A stretch of DNA of 64,000 nt from JAGXFP01 sp039714535. Its GTDB lineage: Bacteria; Desulfobacterota; Desulfobulbia; Desulfobulbales; JAGXFP01. Within the stretch, counting starts at the first letter, position 1. Each line of letters opens with the position of its first letter. This document shows, piece after piece, positions 44,676 through 54,300 of the stretch. The notes under the pieces were generated by a model. It saw only the letters and a program-made list of their open reading frames with translations, was not told the DNA's origin and did no database searches. The stretch lies in contig JBDLJC010000014.1 of the NCBI GenBank assembly GCA_039714535.1, forward strand, positions 1-64,000, written 5' to 3'. The translations under genes were made by a program, and so were the position numbers.

Positions 44676-45740
44676 TTACTTGTTCTGCACCTTGAAAGGA
44701 ACGTGGCTACAAAACGGCTCCTCTTCCATATAATCGCCGGTCACCGCATAGGCCCGGGCCCGGCAACCGCCGCAGACCCCAACATATTCACAGGATCCGC
44801 AACGGCCCTTATAACTCTTGAAATCCCGCAGATCCTTGAACAGCTCGGAGTTTTCCCAGATGTCCTTGAATGATTTTTCGCGGATATTGCCACCGGATTT
44901 CGGAAAATAACTGCAGGGCAAGACCTCACCGTCAACATCGATCAGACAGATAATCTGCCCGGCCAGACACCCCTTGGAACCGCCGGTGGAAAACTGCAGG
45001 GTCCGTCGTTTGAAATCGTCACCCTGCTCCTTGGCCTGCTCCAGCACCACCCGGTAATAACTGGGCGCGCAGGTAGGCCGAACCAGCAATTCATCCTCGC
45101 CCTTCTCCATCTCATAATGCCACTTGAGCAGGTCTTCGTAATCTTCCTTGGAGATCAACTCGTTCATGATCTCCTCGCCACGACCGGTGGGGACAATCAT
45201 GAACATATACCAGGCAGTGGCACCCACTTCTTTGGCAAGTTTGTACAGCTTGGGGATCTCCTCCTGGTTGCGCTTGGTGAACGAGGAATTAATCAGAAAC
45301 TTGATATCCCGCTCCCGAAAGAGCTTCATGGCGTTAAGTGTCCCGTCAAAGGCGCCGGGGGAGTTACGGAAGTTGTCATGGATTGTTGCCGTCGAGCCAT
45401 CCAGACTCAGAGAGACCATTTTAATCTCGGCCTCCTTGATCTGATCGGCAATCTCTGGGGTTACCATGGTGCCGTTGGTGGCCATACACATCCGCAGCCC
45501 TTTGCTATCGCCATATTTGGCAATATCAAAGATATCATCACGGAGCAATGGTTCGCCACCAGACAGAACTACTACCGGCGAGGCATAGGAAGAGATGTCG
45601 TCAATAACCCGCTTGGCTTCCTCGAAGGAAAAATCCGGATGGCCCTTGGCCTCCAGCTCTGAAGAAGACCGGCAGTGAACACACTTCAAGTTACAACGCC
45701 TGGTGGTCTCCCAAGCTATCCATTTAGGTTCAAAATCCAT
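44676..45740 (-). CDS. ahbD: Radical SAM/SPASM protein, AhbD-like heme b synthase candidate
   Basis: This 354-residue radical SAM enzyme has the CxxxCxxC motif in RRCNLKCVHCRSS near residue 15 and the glycine-rich LSGGEPLLRDD. The C-terminal SPASM-type cluster-binding region has cysteines in GCLAGQIIC, EVLPCSYF, RCGSCEYVGVCGGC and PFC. The central segment (TAWYMFMIVPTGRGEE) resembles AhbD, which in sulfate reducers decarboxylates Fe-coproporphyrin III to heme b. Location directly before hemE and hemH supports a heme role. Other candidates are NirJ2-like or peptide-modifying SPASM enzymes. It is the first gene behind the promoter at 45788-45815 and has an AGGAG site. Confidence 0.7.
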   Translation of the reverse strand: MDFEPKWIAWETTRRCNLKCVHCRSSSELEAKGHPDFSFEEAKRVIDDISSYASPVVVLSGGEPLLRDDIFDIAKYGDSKGLRMCMATNGTMVTPEIADQIKEAEIKMVSLSLDGSTATIHDNFRNSPGAFDGTLNAMKLFRERDIKFLINSSFTKRNQEEIPKLYKLAKEVGATAWYMFMIVPTGRGEEIMNELISKEDYEDLLKWHYEMEKGEDELLVRPTCAPSYYRVVLEQAKEQGDDFKRRTLQFSTGGSKGCLAGQIICLIDVDGEVLPCSYFPKSGGNIREKSFKDIWENSELFKDLRDFKSYKGRCGSCEYVGVCGGCRARAYAVTGDYMEEEPFCSHVPFKVQNK

Positions 45741-45787
45741 CCTGATTCTCCTGACGTGGGATCAATAATAAAAAATTTTAAATTATC

Positions 45788-45815
45788 ACTATAGCCAATT
45801 ATTTCGGCATGACAA
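45788..45815 (-). promoter_or_regulatory. Putative sigma-70 promoter of the ahbD-hemE-hemH operon
   Basis: On the minus strand TTGTCA (45810-45815) is followed by 16 bp and TATAGT (45788-45793). Each box matches five of six consensus bases. The start codon of the AhbD-like gene lies about 48 bp downstream of the -10 box. Confidence 0.65.
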
Positions 45816-45855
45816 CGATGAAAATCAGCTAACAGAGAAAAACCAACTATTTATA

Positions 45856-47172
45856 TCAAAGGTACTCGGCCGCGGCCCCGGCCAGACTGCTCCGTTCACT
45901 CCTGCTCAGGGTGATGTGACCATGCATGGGCTGGCCTTTCATCCTTTCCACCGCGTAGGATAACCCGTTACTGCTGGAATCCAGATAAGGATTGTCGATC
46001 TGCTCAGGATCACCGGTCAAGACGACCTTGGTTCCTTCTCCAGCCCTGCTGACTATGGTCTTTACTTCATGGGGGGTCAAATTCTGGGCTTCATCAACTA
46101 TTACGTACTGGTTGGGGATGGACCGGCCTCTTATATAGGTGAGGGCCTCCAGTTCAATGACGTGATCTTGCAAGAGCCGGTCAACCTTCAGCTTAACACT
46201 CTCATCCTGTTTATCGCCCTGTTTGCGGCTGTTGGAGGCCATCAACAAGGTCAGGTTGTCGAAAATAGGCTGCATCCAGTGCATGAGTTTGTCATCTTTA
46301 TCGCCGGGCATAAAGCCCAGATCCTTGCCCATCGGAATTATCGGTCTTGAGACCAAAATTCGCTCATAACGCTGAAAACGGATAGTGGCTTCCATGGCAG
46401 CCGCCAGGGCCAGCAGGGTTTTGCCGGTGCCGGCCTGACCGACCATAGTTACCAGCAGCACCTCCGGATCAAGGAGTAATTCAAGGGCCATCCGCTGTTC
46501 CTTGTTACGGGGCTTCAGGCCAAAGGCCTCATTATAGTCCGGGATCAGAGGCACCAGAACCCCGCCATTCGAAGAGCGGGCCAGGGCAGTGTGCTTTTCG
46601 TCGTTCTCGTCGACCAGGAGGATGAATTCGTTGGGGGCCGGCGAACAGCTGGCAACCTCTAATCTTTTGTTGGCGTAAAACTCGTCAATCTGAGCACCGG
46701 TTACCTTCACCTCACAGTTACCGGAAAACAGCTCATCAAAGTTAACCTTCTGCTTTTCAAAATCCATGACTCCGATCCCCAAGGCATCGGCCTTGAGCCG
46801 GGCATTAATGTCCTTGGAGACAAAGATGACCTTCTCGCCCTGCTTGAGCAGGGTGTAGGCAACACCCAGAATCCGGTTGTCGGCGACCCGCATATCCATG
46901 CCATGATCGACAAGGTCTCGCTCATGATAGATCCGCAAAGTGCCGCCGTTGTCCATCTCAACACCTTTACCGAGATTGCCTCTGAGCCGCAATTGATCAA
47001 GCTGTCTGATTACCTGCCTGGCGTTCCTGGCCAACTCGTCGTTGTGGGACTTAAAACGATCCAGCTCCTCAATAACCGACATCGGCAACACCACCACATT
47101 GTCGGTGAAGGAACCAATGGAATCGGCATTATGAAGCAAAACGTTGGTGTCGAGGACAAAATATTTCGGCAT
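45856..47172 (-). CDS. PIN domain-PhoH ATPase fusion (PhoH2-type)
   Basis: This 438-residue protein joins an N-terminal PIN nuclease-like domain (KYFVLDTNVLLHNADS, with acidic residues at ELARNARQ and DNRILGVAY) to a C-terminal PhoH-type P-loop ATPase (Walker A GQAGTGKT near residue 242, Walker B YVIVDEAQNLTPHE, and a SRAGEGTKVVLTGDPEQID sensor block). Proteins of this design are described as RNA helicase/RNases (PhoH2, YlaK). A role in RNA metabolism is likely and the exact target is unknown. No antitoxin-like partner lies next to it. The ATG has an AGGGGAA site. Confidence 0.92.
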   Translation of the reverse strand: MPKYFVLDTNVLLHNADSIGSFTDNVVVLPMSVIEELDRFKSHNDELARNARQVIRQLDQLRLRGNLGKGVEMDNGGTLRIYHERDLVDHGMDMRVADNRILGVAYTLLKQGEKVIFVSKDINARLKADALGIGVMDFEKQKVNFDELFSGNCEVKVTGAQIDEFYANKRLEVASCSPAPNEFILLVDENDEKHTALARSSNGGVLVPLIPDYNEAFGLKPRNKEQRMALELLLDPEVLLVTMVGQAGTGKTLLALAAAMEATIRFQRYERILVSRPIIPMGKDLGFMPGDKDDKLMHWMQPIFDNLTLLMASNSRKQGDKQDESVKLKVDRLLQDHVIELEALTYIRGRSIPNQYVIVDEAQNLTPHEVKTIVSRAGEGTKVVLTGDPEQIDNPYLDSSSNGLSYAVERMKGQPMHGHITLSRSERSSLAGAAAEYL

Positions 47173-47522
47173 TGATTATTCCCCTGTTGATTACAATCCG
47201 GACTGGGCGGTCCTGACTCTCTTATTATTAGGATAATGCTCTTGAGCGGAAATTAGTAACAGATAGCGGTTCAGGCAAGTAAAAACGTGACATCCCCCAA
47301 ACAAGCGCCATTGCCCACGGATTTTGCCCCCCATGCAACCCGGCTGTCCGAGTTGCAGTATGTTGTTAACCCGGATGTTTCACGAAGCAAGCTGGCCGGA
47401 GGTGTAAGGAGTCATAATTTAAGGCGTAAAAACAAACAACTCTCTCATCGGATCGAATCGAAAATTACCCTCCAGTTCATTTTTTGCTCATTTTTTTGGT
47501 GACTATGCTATAAACTACCTCC
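47173..47522. other. Divergent gap between phoH and nadE
   Basis: This 350-bp interval separates two divergent genes. A 71-codon plus-strand frame at 47287-47502 lacks a ribosome binding site and family resemblance, so I do not annotate it. A TATAAA at about 47509 just before nadE may be a -10 box. The nadE ATG itself has no clear Shine-Dalgarno sequence. Confidence 0.4.
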
Positions 47523-49190
47523 ATGAAAATCGCATTGATCCAGATAAATCCACATATCGGTAACTTCTCCCGCAATTGCGTAAAAATCGTCGAGGGGGCG
47601 ACACGGGCCCGGGAAAGCGGCTGCGAGCTGGTTATCTTCCCGGAGCTGGCTGTAAGCGGCTACCCCCCTCAGGACCTATTGGAACGCCATTCTTTTATTG
47701 AGGACCATGAGCTGGCCCTCAACCACCTGATTGAGAAAATCAGCGGTATCGGGGTCATCCTTGGCGCTATCACCAGAAACACCGCCGCAACCGGCAAGCC
47801 TCTTCATAACAGCGCCATCCTTTTCGACAACGGCGCCATCCTAGGGACCGTCCATAAACAACTACTCCCCTCCTACGATGTCTTTGACGAGGCCAGATAT
47901 TTTGAACCAGGTCCATCGGGGTCATCTACGGTCAACTACAAGGGCCTTGGCATAGCAATGACCATCTGTGAGGACATCTGGAATGACAAAGATTCCTCAC
48001 TGCGGCAGATCTATGCCAGCGACCCGGTCAGCGAAGCAATAAATGGTGCAGATGGCGGCGTTGACCTCATTATCAATCTGGCCGCCTCACCCTTCCGCTT
48101 CGGCAAAGCGGACTTTAAAAACAACATTTTCACCACGATCAGCCGCAAGTACAAAACCCCTCTGCTTTACATCAATCAGGTCGGCGGCCAGGACTCCCTT
48201 TTATTCGACGGCGGTTCTCTGGCCATAAACGGTCACGGCCAAATCGTCTCGGCCGCCACACGTTTCAAGGAGAAGATGCTGGTAATTGATGCCGCCAAAC
48301 TGCAAGAACCGGCAGAGCCCCCCCTTAGTCCCACCATAAAAGATGAATTACCCGATCTTTTCGAAGCACTGGCTATGGGTGTCAGAGATTATATCCAGAA
48401 ATGCGGCTTCAACAAGTGCATCATCGGCCTTTCCGGAGGTATAGACTCGGCTCTTACCGCAGCCATTGCCTGTGCGGCCCTGGGCCACGAAAATGTCCTG
48501 GGGGTGGCCATGCCTTCACCGTACAGCTCCGATGAAAGCATCGACGATGCCCGTGAACTGGCCGCCAATCTGGGTATAGAACTTAAAGTGCTGCCTATTA
48601 CCCTCATCTTTCAGGCCCAGCTGGAAACCCTGAGGCCCGTCATGGGCGAACTTGATCACAGTATTACCGAGCAAAATCTCCAGGCCCGGATCAGGGGCTC
48701 CATATTAATGGCCATGTCAAATCAGTTTGGTTCGATGCTGCTCTCCACCGGCAACAAATCCGAGATGGCCGTCGGCTATTGCACCCTGTACGGAGATATG
48801 AGCGGTGGTCTGGCCGTGATCGCCGACGTCCCCAAACTTATGGTTTACAGCCTGGCCCATTACGTTAATCGTGAACAGACCATAATCCCGCTAAGCACCA
48901 TCGAGAAACCGCCAAGCGCTGAGCTGGCCCCGGAGCAGACGGACCAGGACGACCTGCCCCCCTACGAAATCCTTGACCAGATCCTCATCGCCTGGCTAGA
49001 GGAAAACCGCAGCATATCTGAAATAACCCAAATGGGCTTTGACCGGGACACGGTAGAAGATGTCATCCACCGGGTTAAAACCAACGAGTACAAGCGCAAA
49101 CAGGCCCCCCCCGGCCTCAAGGTCACCAGCAAGGCCTTCGGCTATGGCCGTCGCTATCCAACCGCCGAAAACTATCAGGAGAAAGCCTGA
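47523..49190 (+). CDS. nadE: Glutamine-dependent NAD+ synthetase
   Basis: This 555-residue protein makes NAD+ from nicotinic acid adenine dinucleotide, ATP and glutamine-derived ammonia. The N-terminal nitrilase-like glutaminase domain has the Glu-Lys-Cys triad in FPELAVSGYPP, near HKQLLPSYDVFDE, and in MTICEDIWND. The C-terminal synthetase domain has the P-loop-like LSGGIDSAL near residue 304, and STGNKSEMAVGYCTLYGDM. Length fits the two-domain form. Its stop overlaps the start of the cytochrome gene by one base. Confidence 0.96.
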   Translation: MKIALIQINPHIGNFSRNCVKIVEGATRARESGCELVIFPELAVSGYPPQDLLERHSFIEDHELALNHLIEKISGIGVILGAITRNTAATGKPLHNSAILFDNGAILGTVHKQLLPSYDVFDEARYFEPGPSGSSTVNYKGLGIAMTICEDIWNDKDSSLRQIYASDPVSEAINGADGGVDLIINLAASPFRFGKADFKNNIFTTISRKYKTPLLYINQVGGQDSLLFDGGSLAINGHGQIVSAATRFKEKMLVIDAAKLQEPAEPPLSPTIKDELPDLFEALAMGVRDYIQKCGFNKCIIGLSGGIDSALTAAIACAALGHENVLGVAMPSPYSSDESIDDARELAANLGIELKVLPITLIFQAQLETLRPVMGELDHSITEQNLQARIRGSILMAMSNQFGSMLLSTGNKSEMAVGYCTLYGDMSGGLAVIADVPKLMVYSLAHYVNREQTIIPLSTIEKPPSAELAPEQTDQDDLPPYEILDQILIAWLEENRSISEITQMGFDRDTVEDVIHRVKTNEYKRKQAPPGLKVTSKAFGYGRRYPTAENYQEKA

Positions 49191-50893
49191 TGTCACCTCG
49201 CCTGACCCTGCTTTTTGCCCTGCTTATCGTCTTTAGCCTGGTAATCCGCGAAAATCTCACCCAGCGCCCGGAGCGCCTCTACCAGCTGACGGATGGCCGC
49301 ATCGATATGTGCCTCTCCTGCCACCGCACCGAAAGACTGGATGCCGCCCACGACACCAAGATCCTTGGCTGCGCCGTCTGCCATCTCGGCGACCCCCTGG
49401 CCATCGACAAGAAAAACGCTCACAGCAATATCGTCAATAACCCCGGCGATCTACGGGTGGTCGAGAAAACCTGTGGCATCGAGGGATGCCACGCCATCGA
49501 CATTCCCAAGGTCAAAAATTCACTAATGGCCACCAACCGGGGCATTCTGGCAACTCTCCTCTATTATTGGGGAGAGGCCGAACACCAGAACGGCGACTTT
49601 TCAGTTGAGAAATTAATCGAAACTGGCGAAACCTCATTGGCCATCGACTATTATCGTAAACTATGCGCCACCTGCCATCTCTGGAAACAGAAAAACGACC
49701 TGCCCGATGCCCCACAATTCTTTAATGAGAAAGGCGGCGGCTGCACGGCCTGCCACCACATTAAAGGTGAGGCCCGGGTCGGAGAGAACCCCAAAAAGAT
49801 CCACCCCCTGATCATCAAAAAAGTGCCGGTTGCCAACTGCGTGCGCTGCCATAATCGCAGCGGTCGTGTGGGCACCTCTTACCAGGGCATTTACGAGGCG
49901 GAAGGCTACGGCACCCCCTTTGAAGATGGGCAGCTGTCATCCAAACAATTACCGGGCAACCGTTTTTACCTGGAATTGGACGATGACATCCACCACCGCA
50001 AAGGCATGGCCTGCATCGATTGTCACACCAGGGAAGAGATCATGGGCGACGGCACCAGCTACGCCCATTATGAGGAGCAGCTGGAGATAAACTGCACTAC
50101 CTGCCATAGCACCAACCCGGGCACCACCCGCAAGAACAGGCAGCTGAACAATATCAACCGGGATCAGGGCCAACCGGTTCTGATCTCCAAACTTGACGAC
50201 AAGAGCCACCCACTGCTGCCTCCCAAAAGCGGCACCTGCGACTACCAGGGCCACCAGCGGCTATCCTGTGAATCATGCCACTCAAGCTGGGTGCCCCAAT
50301 GTTACGGATGCCACGTCAAGCGAGATATGACTGACACCCATCTCGACAAGCTGAGTCTGGAAGAGACCCAGGGCTGGTGGGAGGAAGGCAGATCCTACCT
50401 GCGTTACGAGAAACCAATGCTGGCAGTATGGGCTGATGAGATAGTGATCGTAACCCCTGGTTGCCAGGACATCGTGACCCTGATCAACGAGCAAGGCGAA
50501 CCGGAAAAGCAGTTCAACTCTTTTACCATGGCCGCCTTAAACCCGCACACCACCCAACCGGGTGGCCGCAGTTGTGGTGACTGTCATGCCTCCGGCAAGA
50601 CTATCGGTTTGGGAGAGGGGACCCTGTGGCGGGAAAATGGCGAATGGCGTTTTAACCCGCTTAACGTGGGAGTAGAAACGGCGGTCGGGACCACCCCGCC
50701 CTTAGACGGCTTCGTGGATATTAACGGCACCCCCCTCCAGAAAAGCTCCAGAGCGGACTTAAGACCCTTTAGCAAAGAAGAGCTAAACCGCATCCTACGG
50801 ATTGGCTTATGCATCGAATGCCATAAAAAATACGATGACCCGGCTTTCCGCAATTACCGGCCGGAAACAATCTGTCCGGTATATAAAGACTAA
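49190..50893 (+). CDS. Membrane-anchored multiheme cytochrome c (about 12 hemes)
   Basis: This 567-residue protein has an N-terminal hydrophobic segment (~5-20, LTLLFALLIVFSLVI) that can be a signal anchor, and eleven CxxCH heme sites: CLSCH (41-45), CAVCH (61-65), CATCH, CTACH, CVRCH, CIDCH, CTTCH, CESCH, CYGCH, CGDCH and CIECH. A twelfth, CGIEGCH (95-101), is of the rare CX4CH type. Many extra histidines are available as distal ligands. It would sit in the periplasm or on the membrane and move electrons. I cannot place it in a named family. It starts one base inside nadE, so the two are translationally coupled. The giant surface protein follows after 450 bp. Confidence 0.9.
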   Translation: MSPRLTLLFALLIVFSLVIRENLTQRPERLYQLTDGRIDMCLSCHRTERLDAAHDTKILGCAVCHLGDPLAIDKKNAHSNIVNNPGDLRVVEKTCGIEGCHAIDIPKVKNSLMATNRGILATLLYYWGEAEHQNGDFSVEKLIETGETSLAIDYYRKLCATCHLWKQKNDLPDAPQFFNEKGGGCTACHHIKGEARVGENPKKIHPLIIKKVPVANCVRCHNRSGRVGTSYQGIYEAEGYGTPFEDGQLSSKQLPGNRFYLELDDDIHHRKGMACIDCHTREEIMGDGTSYAHYEEQLEINCTTCHSTNPGTTRKNRQLNNINRDQGQPVLISKLDDKSHPLLPPKSGTCDYQGHQRLSCESCHSSWVPQCYGCHVKRDMTDTHLDKLSLEETQGWWEEGRSYLRYEKPMLAVWADEIVIVTPGCQDIVTLINEQGEPEKQFNSFTMAALNPHTTQPGGRSCGDCHASGKTIGLGEGTLWRENGEWRFNPLNVGVETAVGTTPPLDGFVDINGTPLQKSSRADLRPFSKEELNRILRIGLCIECHKKYDDPAFRNYRPETICPVYKD

Positions 50894-51343
50894 TCTGCCC
50901 CCAAGACAGGACGTATTGATAACTAAGACCTCCCCCCCAAAAAAACTTTTTGTTTTTCTCCTTTTAAGTCGCCTCCTTTTGGCACTTTCCCGTCTCTTTT
51001 TGGCGGCCAGAACTACGTCGCCAAAACAACTTACCCCTGCAAGGCGATAACATCTCAATGGAGCATCGGCAGGGTAGGAATCATTCGCATTTAAGGCCGT
51101 ATTTTCTGGTTCACGGGAATATTTATTATACCTTTTTATGAAAAAGTGATACAATGGCACTGATTAGGTTTCAATTTAATGCCCCCTATAACGGCCCCTG
51201 AGAGGGCAAGCCGCTAGTCTTGACACTTAAGAATAGCCAGGTTGCCTAGGAGATAAGACTTGCTATCTAGCCAAACAGCAAAAGTATTACAAGTATCGCC
51301 CTTCTTTGGCTAAAACACCCCTTTTATATCTCACAATTAAATT
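50894..51343 (+). promoter_or_regulatory. Gene-free leader of the giant surface protein
   Basis: This 450-bp interval holds no convincing gene. Near the cytochrome, TTTTGGCG (50998-51005) pairs with CGCCAAAA (51019-51026), without a T-run. An extended -10 TGATACAAT (51147-51155) could start a transcript near 51162. The 180-nt leader that follows contains three foldable stems: GGCAA and GCTA with TAGC and TTGCC (51205-51246), AGATA with TATCT (51251-51268) and TAGCCAA with TTGGCTA (51268-51312). The last two share a base and so may be alternatives. I could not match it to a riboswitch class. No Shine-Dalgarno sequence precedes the ATG at 51344. Confidence 0.5.
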
Positions 51344-54300
51344 ATGTCGAAAACCTTAGATGTTTTGACACATACCGCATTTTGCGCGCTCGCTTTGTTG
51401 TTGGCTGTTCACAACGTATGGGGGGCAATGCAAGAAATAGAGTCGAACCAAAGAGCCTGGAAAAGGGTAAGCTCCCCCCTTATGGCCATGGCGGCCCGCG
51501 TCTCCACTCTCTGTCTTTTGCTGCTGCTCACCTTCGCCATATTGCCGGGAATGCCATCTCCTGCGCAGGCTGCGGAAAAATTCTGCTCTGATTACGGCGG
51601 AGTGCTTGACGGCAATGTTCTCCTGACCCCTCCTGTTCAGGTCACCATCGACCAGGACTGTTCTTTCATTAATTGGCCCCAGTCAAACCCTCTGACAACC
51701 ACCATCAATTTCCAGACCAACGACCCGTCGATCTACCTCATAACATTTGACAATGTCTGGTATGACGGCAATATGGCGTGTTCCAACATTGATCACAAGC
51801 TTTGGGTTGTTAACTCGGAGGAGGGGGCTTTCAAAGGTGCCTGCCAGGATATCATGATCCCGGCGGAAACCATTGCCAAAGCTTCACCAGGGCCAACGGC
51901 AAGTGTGGGAATGCCCTTTACCTACACCCTGACCCTCCCATCCATGCAGTTCCCGGCCGGGGCTCCTTCTCCCAATGAGCTCCACACCGTTATCCTCTGG
52001 GATGATCTCAATGCGACCGGTGTTGACATGGAATTTGTAAGCATTGATGCTTACTGGAGTGACACGCTGGCCCCTGTAACCCTTATACCTGAGGACCTGC
52101 CCCAGGTACCAGCCGGGGTTGCCTTCGACCCCCTGGTCTATTCACACGGGGGACCCTGGTCACCAACAAACCTGTCATACAAACCACTTCCCCTGCCACC
52201 AAGTGACACCATCCCGGCGGGCAGGCAGGTTATAGTCGAAATATCAGTGGTTCTTTTGGATACAGGGACAAACATCACCGGCACGACGTTCACCAACACA
52301 GCCAAGTGGTGGTTTGGCAGGGCAATCGATGTCGATGACGACGGGATAATAACCTACCCCGATGAATTCTTTGAACCGTTGCCGGGCGAATGGGGCATAT
52401 CCGAGCCCATGACCATCGCCGATCCAAACCTGACGGTAACCAAGACAGCAAACCAGACCGCCCTCAACCTGGGTATTCCGGCCCAGTTCACCATCAGTGC
52501 CCAGAACACCGGTGGTATCGATGCCTGGGCAACCACTATTGTCGATCAGCTTCCCGACGGGGCAACGGCCGGCATGTGCCCTCAGCTGCCAGCCGATCCC
52601 AATCCGCTGCTGACAGTTAATGCCGAGATTTTTGCCGCAGACGGCACAACCTCTGTCTCAGGAGGCTTACTTTCACCTGGAATAGACTATTCAGCCACCT
52701 ATAATGACACTACCTGTGTACTGACCTTCTCCATGCTATCCAGCAGGGCAGTAATCGGGCCCACCGAACAGCTGATCATAACTTACGTACTTGAACTTGA
52801 TCCCGACACCACCGGAGATGGCCAGACCCTGACCAATATCGCCGGGGCAACAAGCTGGGCCGGCGCCGACCCGACAGGCCCCTATCCTTATCACACTTTC
52901 ACCAGGTCCCTTACCGACGGAACACCGGCGATCGCCGACCATGAGGACAGCTATACCGTCACCACCGCCCTGTCCGGCTATTATTTTGAAAAAACCGTCA
53001 CCAACCTCGACACCGGCAGCTATCCCGCTACCGTGGCGGAATCCGGCGACACCCTGCGCTACCGGTTGCGCCTTTTCAACGTAGACCAGGATATCAATAA
53101 CATCACCATCACCGACACCCTGAATCCGGCATGGTTTGACACGGGTACAGGGCCGGCTGACACCTCATTCAGCATGAATGTACTCCCGGGGGGAGCCACT
53201 TATACTTTCGACTATGCAACCGGAGACCTCTCGATCTTCGGTGCATTCGGCCTTCCCCTCGATATTGCCCAAGGCCAGGAGATCCTTGTCGAGTTCGACA
53301 TCGACGTCAACTCCCCCTTGGCCAATGGCACCACTATTACTAACCAGGCTACCCTTACTGCAAATGTCGGCTTCAGCGCATTAAGCGACGATCCGTTTGT
53401 CAACGGGGTATCCGACCCCGACAATCCCCTGGACGACGACCCCACCGTAGTGACTATCCAGACCCCAGGTCCGCTGGCAAAAACAAACGGTCAGTCTACC
53501 GCCACTATCGGTGAACAATTCACCTACACCATCACCGTACCATCAGCCCTGATCGACGTTCCTTTGTACGATGTCCAGATCCATGACGATCTCTCGTTGT
53601 CAGGTGCTGACCTGCAGTTCGTCAGTGCCCAGGTACTGTCCGGAGGCAGCTGGACCCTGGTCAACACCGGCACTACAACCCACCCTGTGCTTATTGATGC
53701 AAACACCGGTATAGACATCCTCCCGTCCAATGGTCCGGCGGTTATAGAGATAACTGTTGAAATGCAGAACACCCTCACCAACCAGGACGGTCTGCCTTTC
53801 GCCAACAGCGCCTGGTACACCTACAACCGGGCAAATGGCGACAGCAACACCCAGAAGACAACCGCCGCCGGCAGTGGTGCCGCCATGACGGTAATTGAAC
53901 CAGACATAACGACAATTACCAAGGCAGCGGACAACACTACTCCAACAGCAGGTGAAGTTGTTCGCTATTCGGTAACCCTGACTGCCGCCAGCGGTGCAAA
54001 TTATTCGGATGTATTCGATGTGGTCCTGACCGACATTCTCGATCTTGGCCTGGTATACGAAGGCAACCCCACAGTTACAGTGGGCGGCGGAGTCGGCGCC
54101 GACAACACCATTGGCCCTCCCGACACTACCGGAGACGGGATCACCATCCCCCAGATCATGGTCTGGAGCCTTAACGCCACCACCCCGGCAGATATCGACA
54201 TTGCCGAAGGGGAAACAGTCACAATATCTTACGATGTACGGGTCCTTGACAGCGTCCTCGCTAACCAGACCCTGGCCAACAATGCCACGGCCCAGTGGAC

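Noticed and set aside
47287..47502. A 71-codon plus-strand frame upstream of nadE
   Set aside because: It has no ribosome binding site or recognisable domain and lies in a divergent promoter region.
50807..51160. A 117-codon minus-strand frame with a Lys/Arg-rich middle
   Set aside because: It overlaps the end of the cytochrome gene, and the basic run comes from T/C-rich DNA. No support as a real gene.
51201..51248. Possible c-di-GMP (GEMM-I) riboswitch before the giant gene
   Set aside because: The outer ends resemble the aptamer, but the GAAA tetraloop and the GACGCAAAGCC core are missing and the segment is too short.
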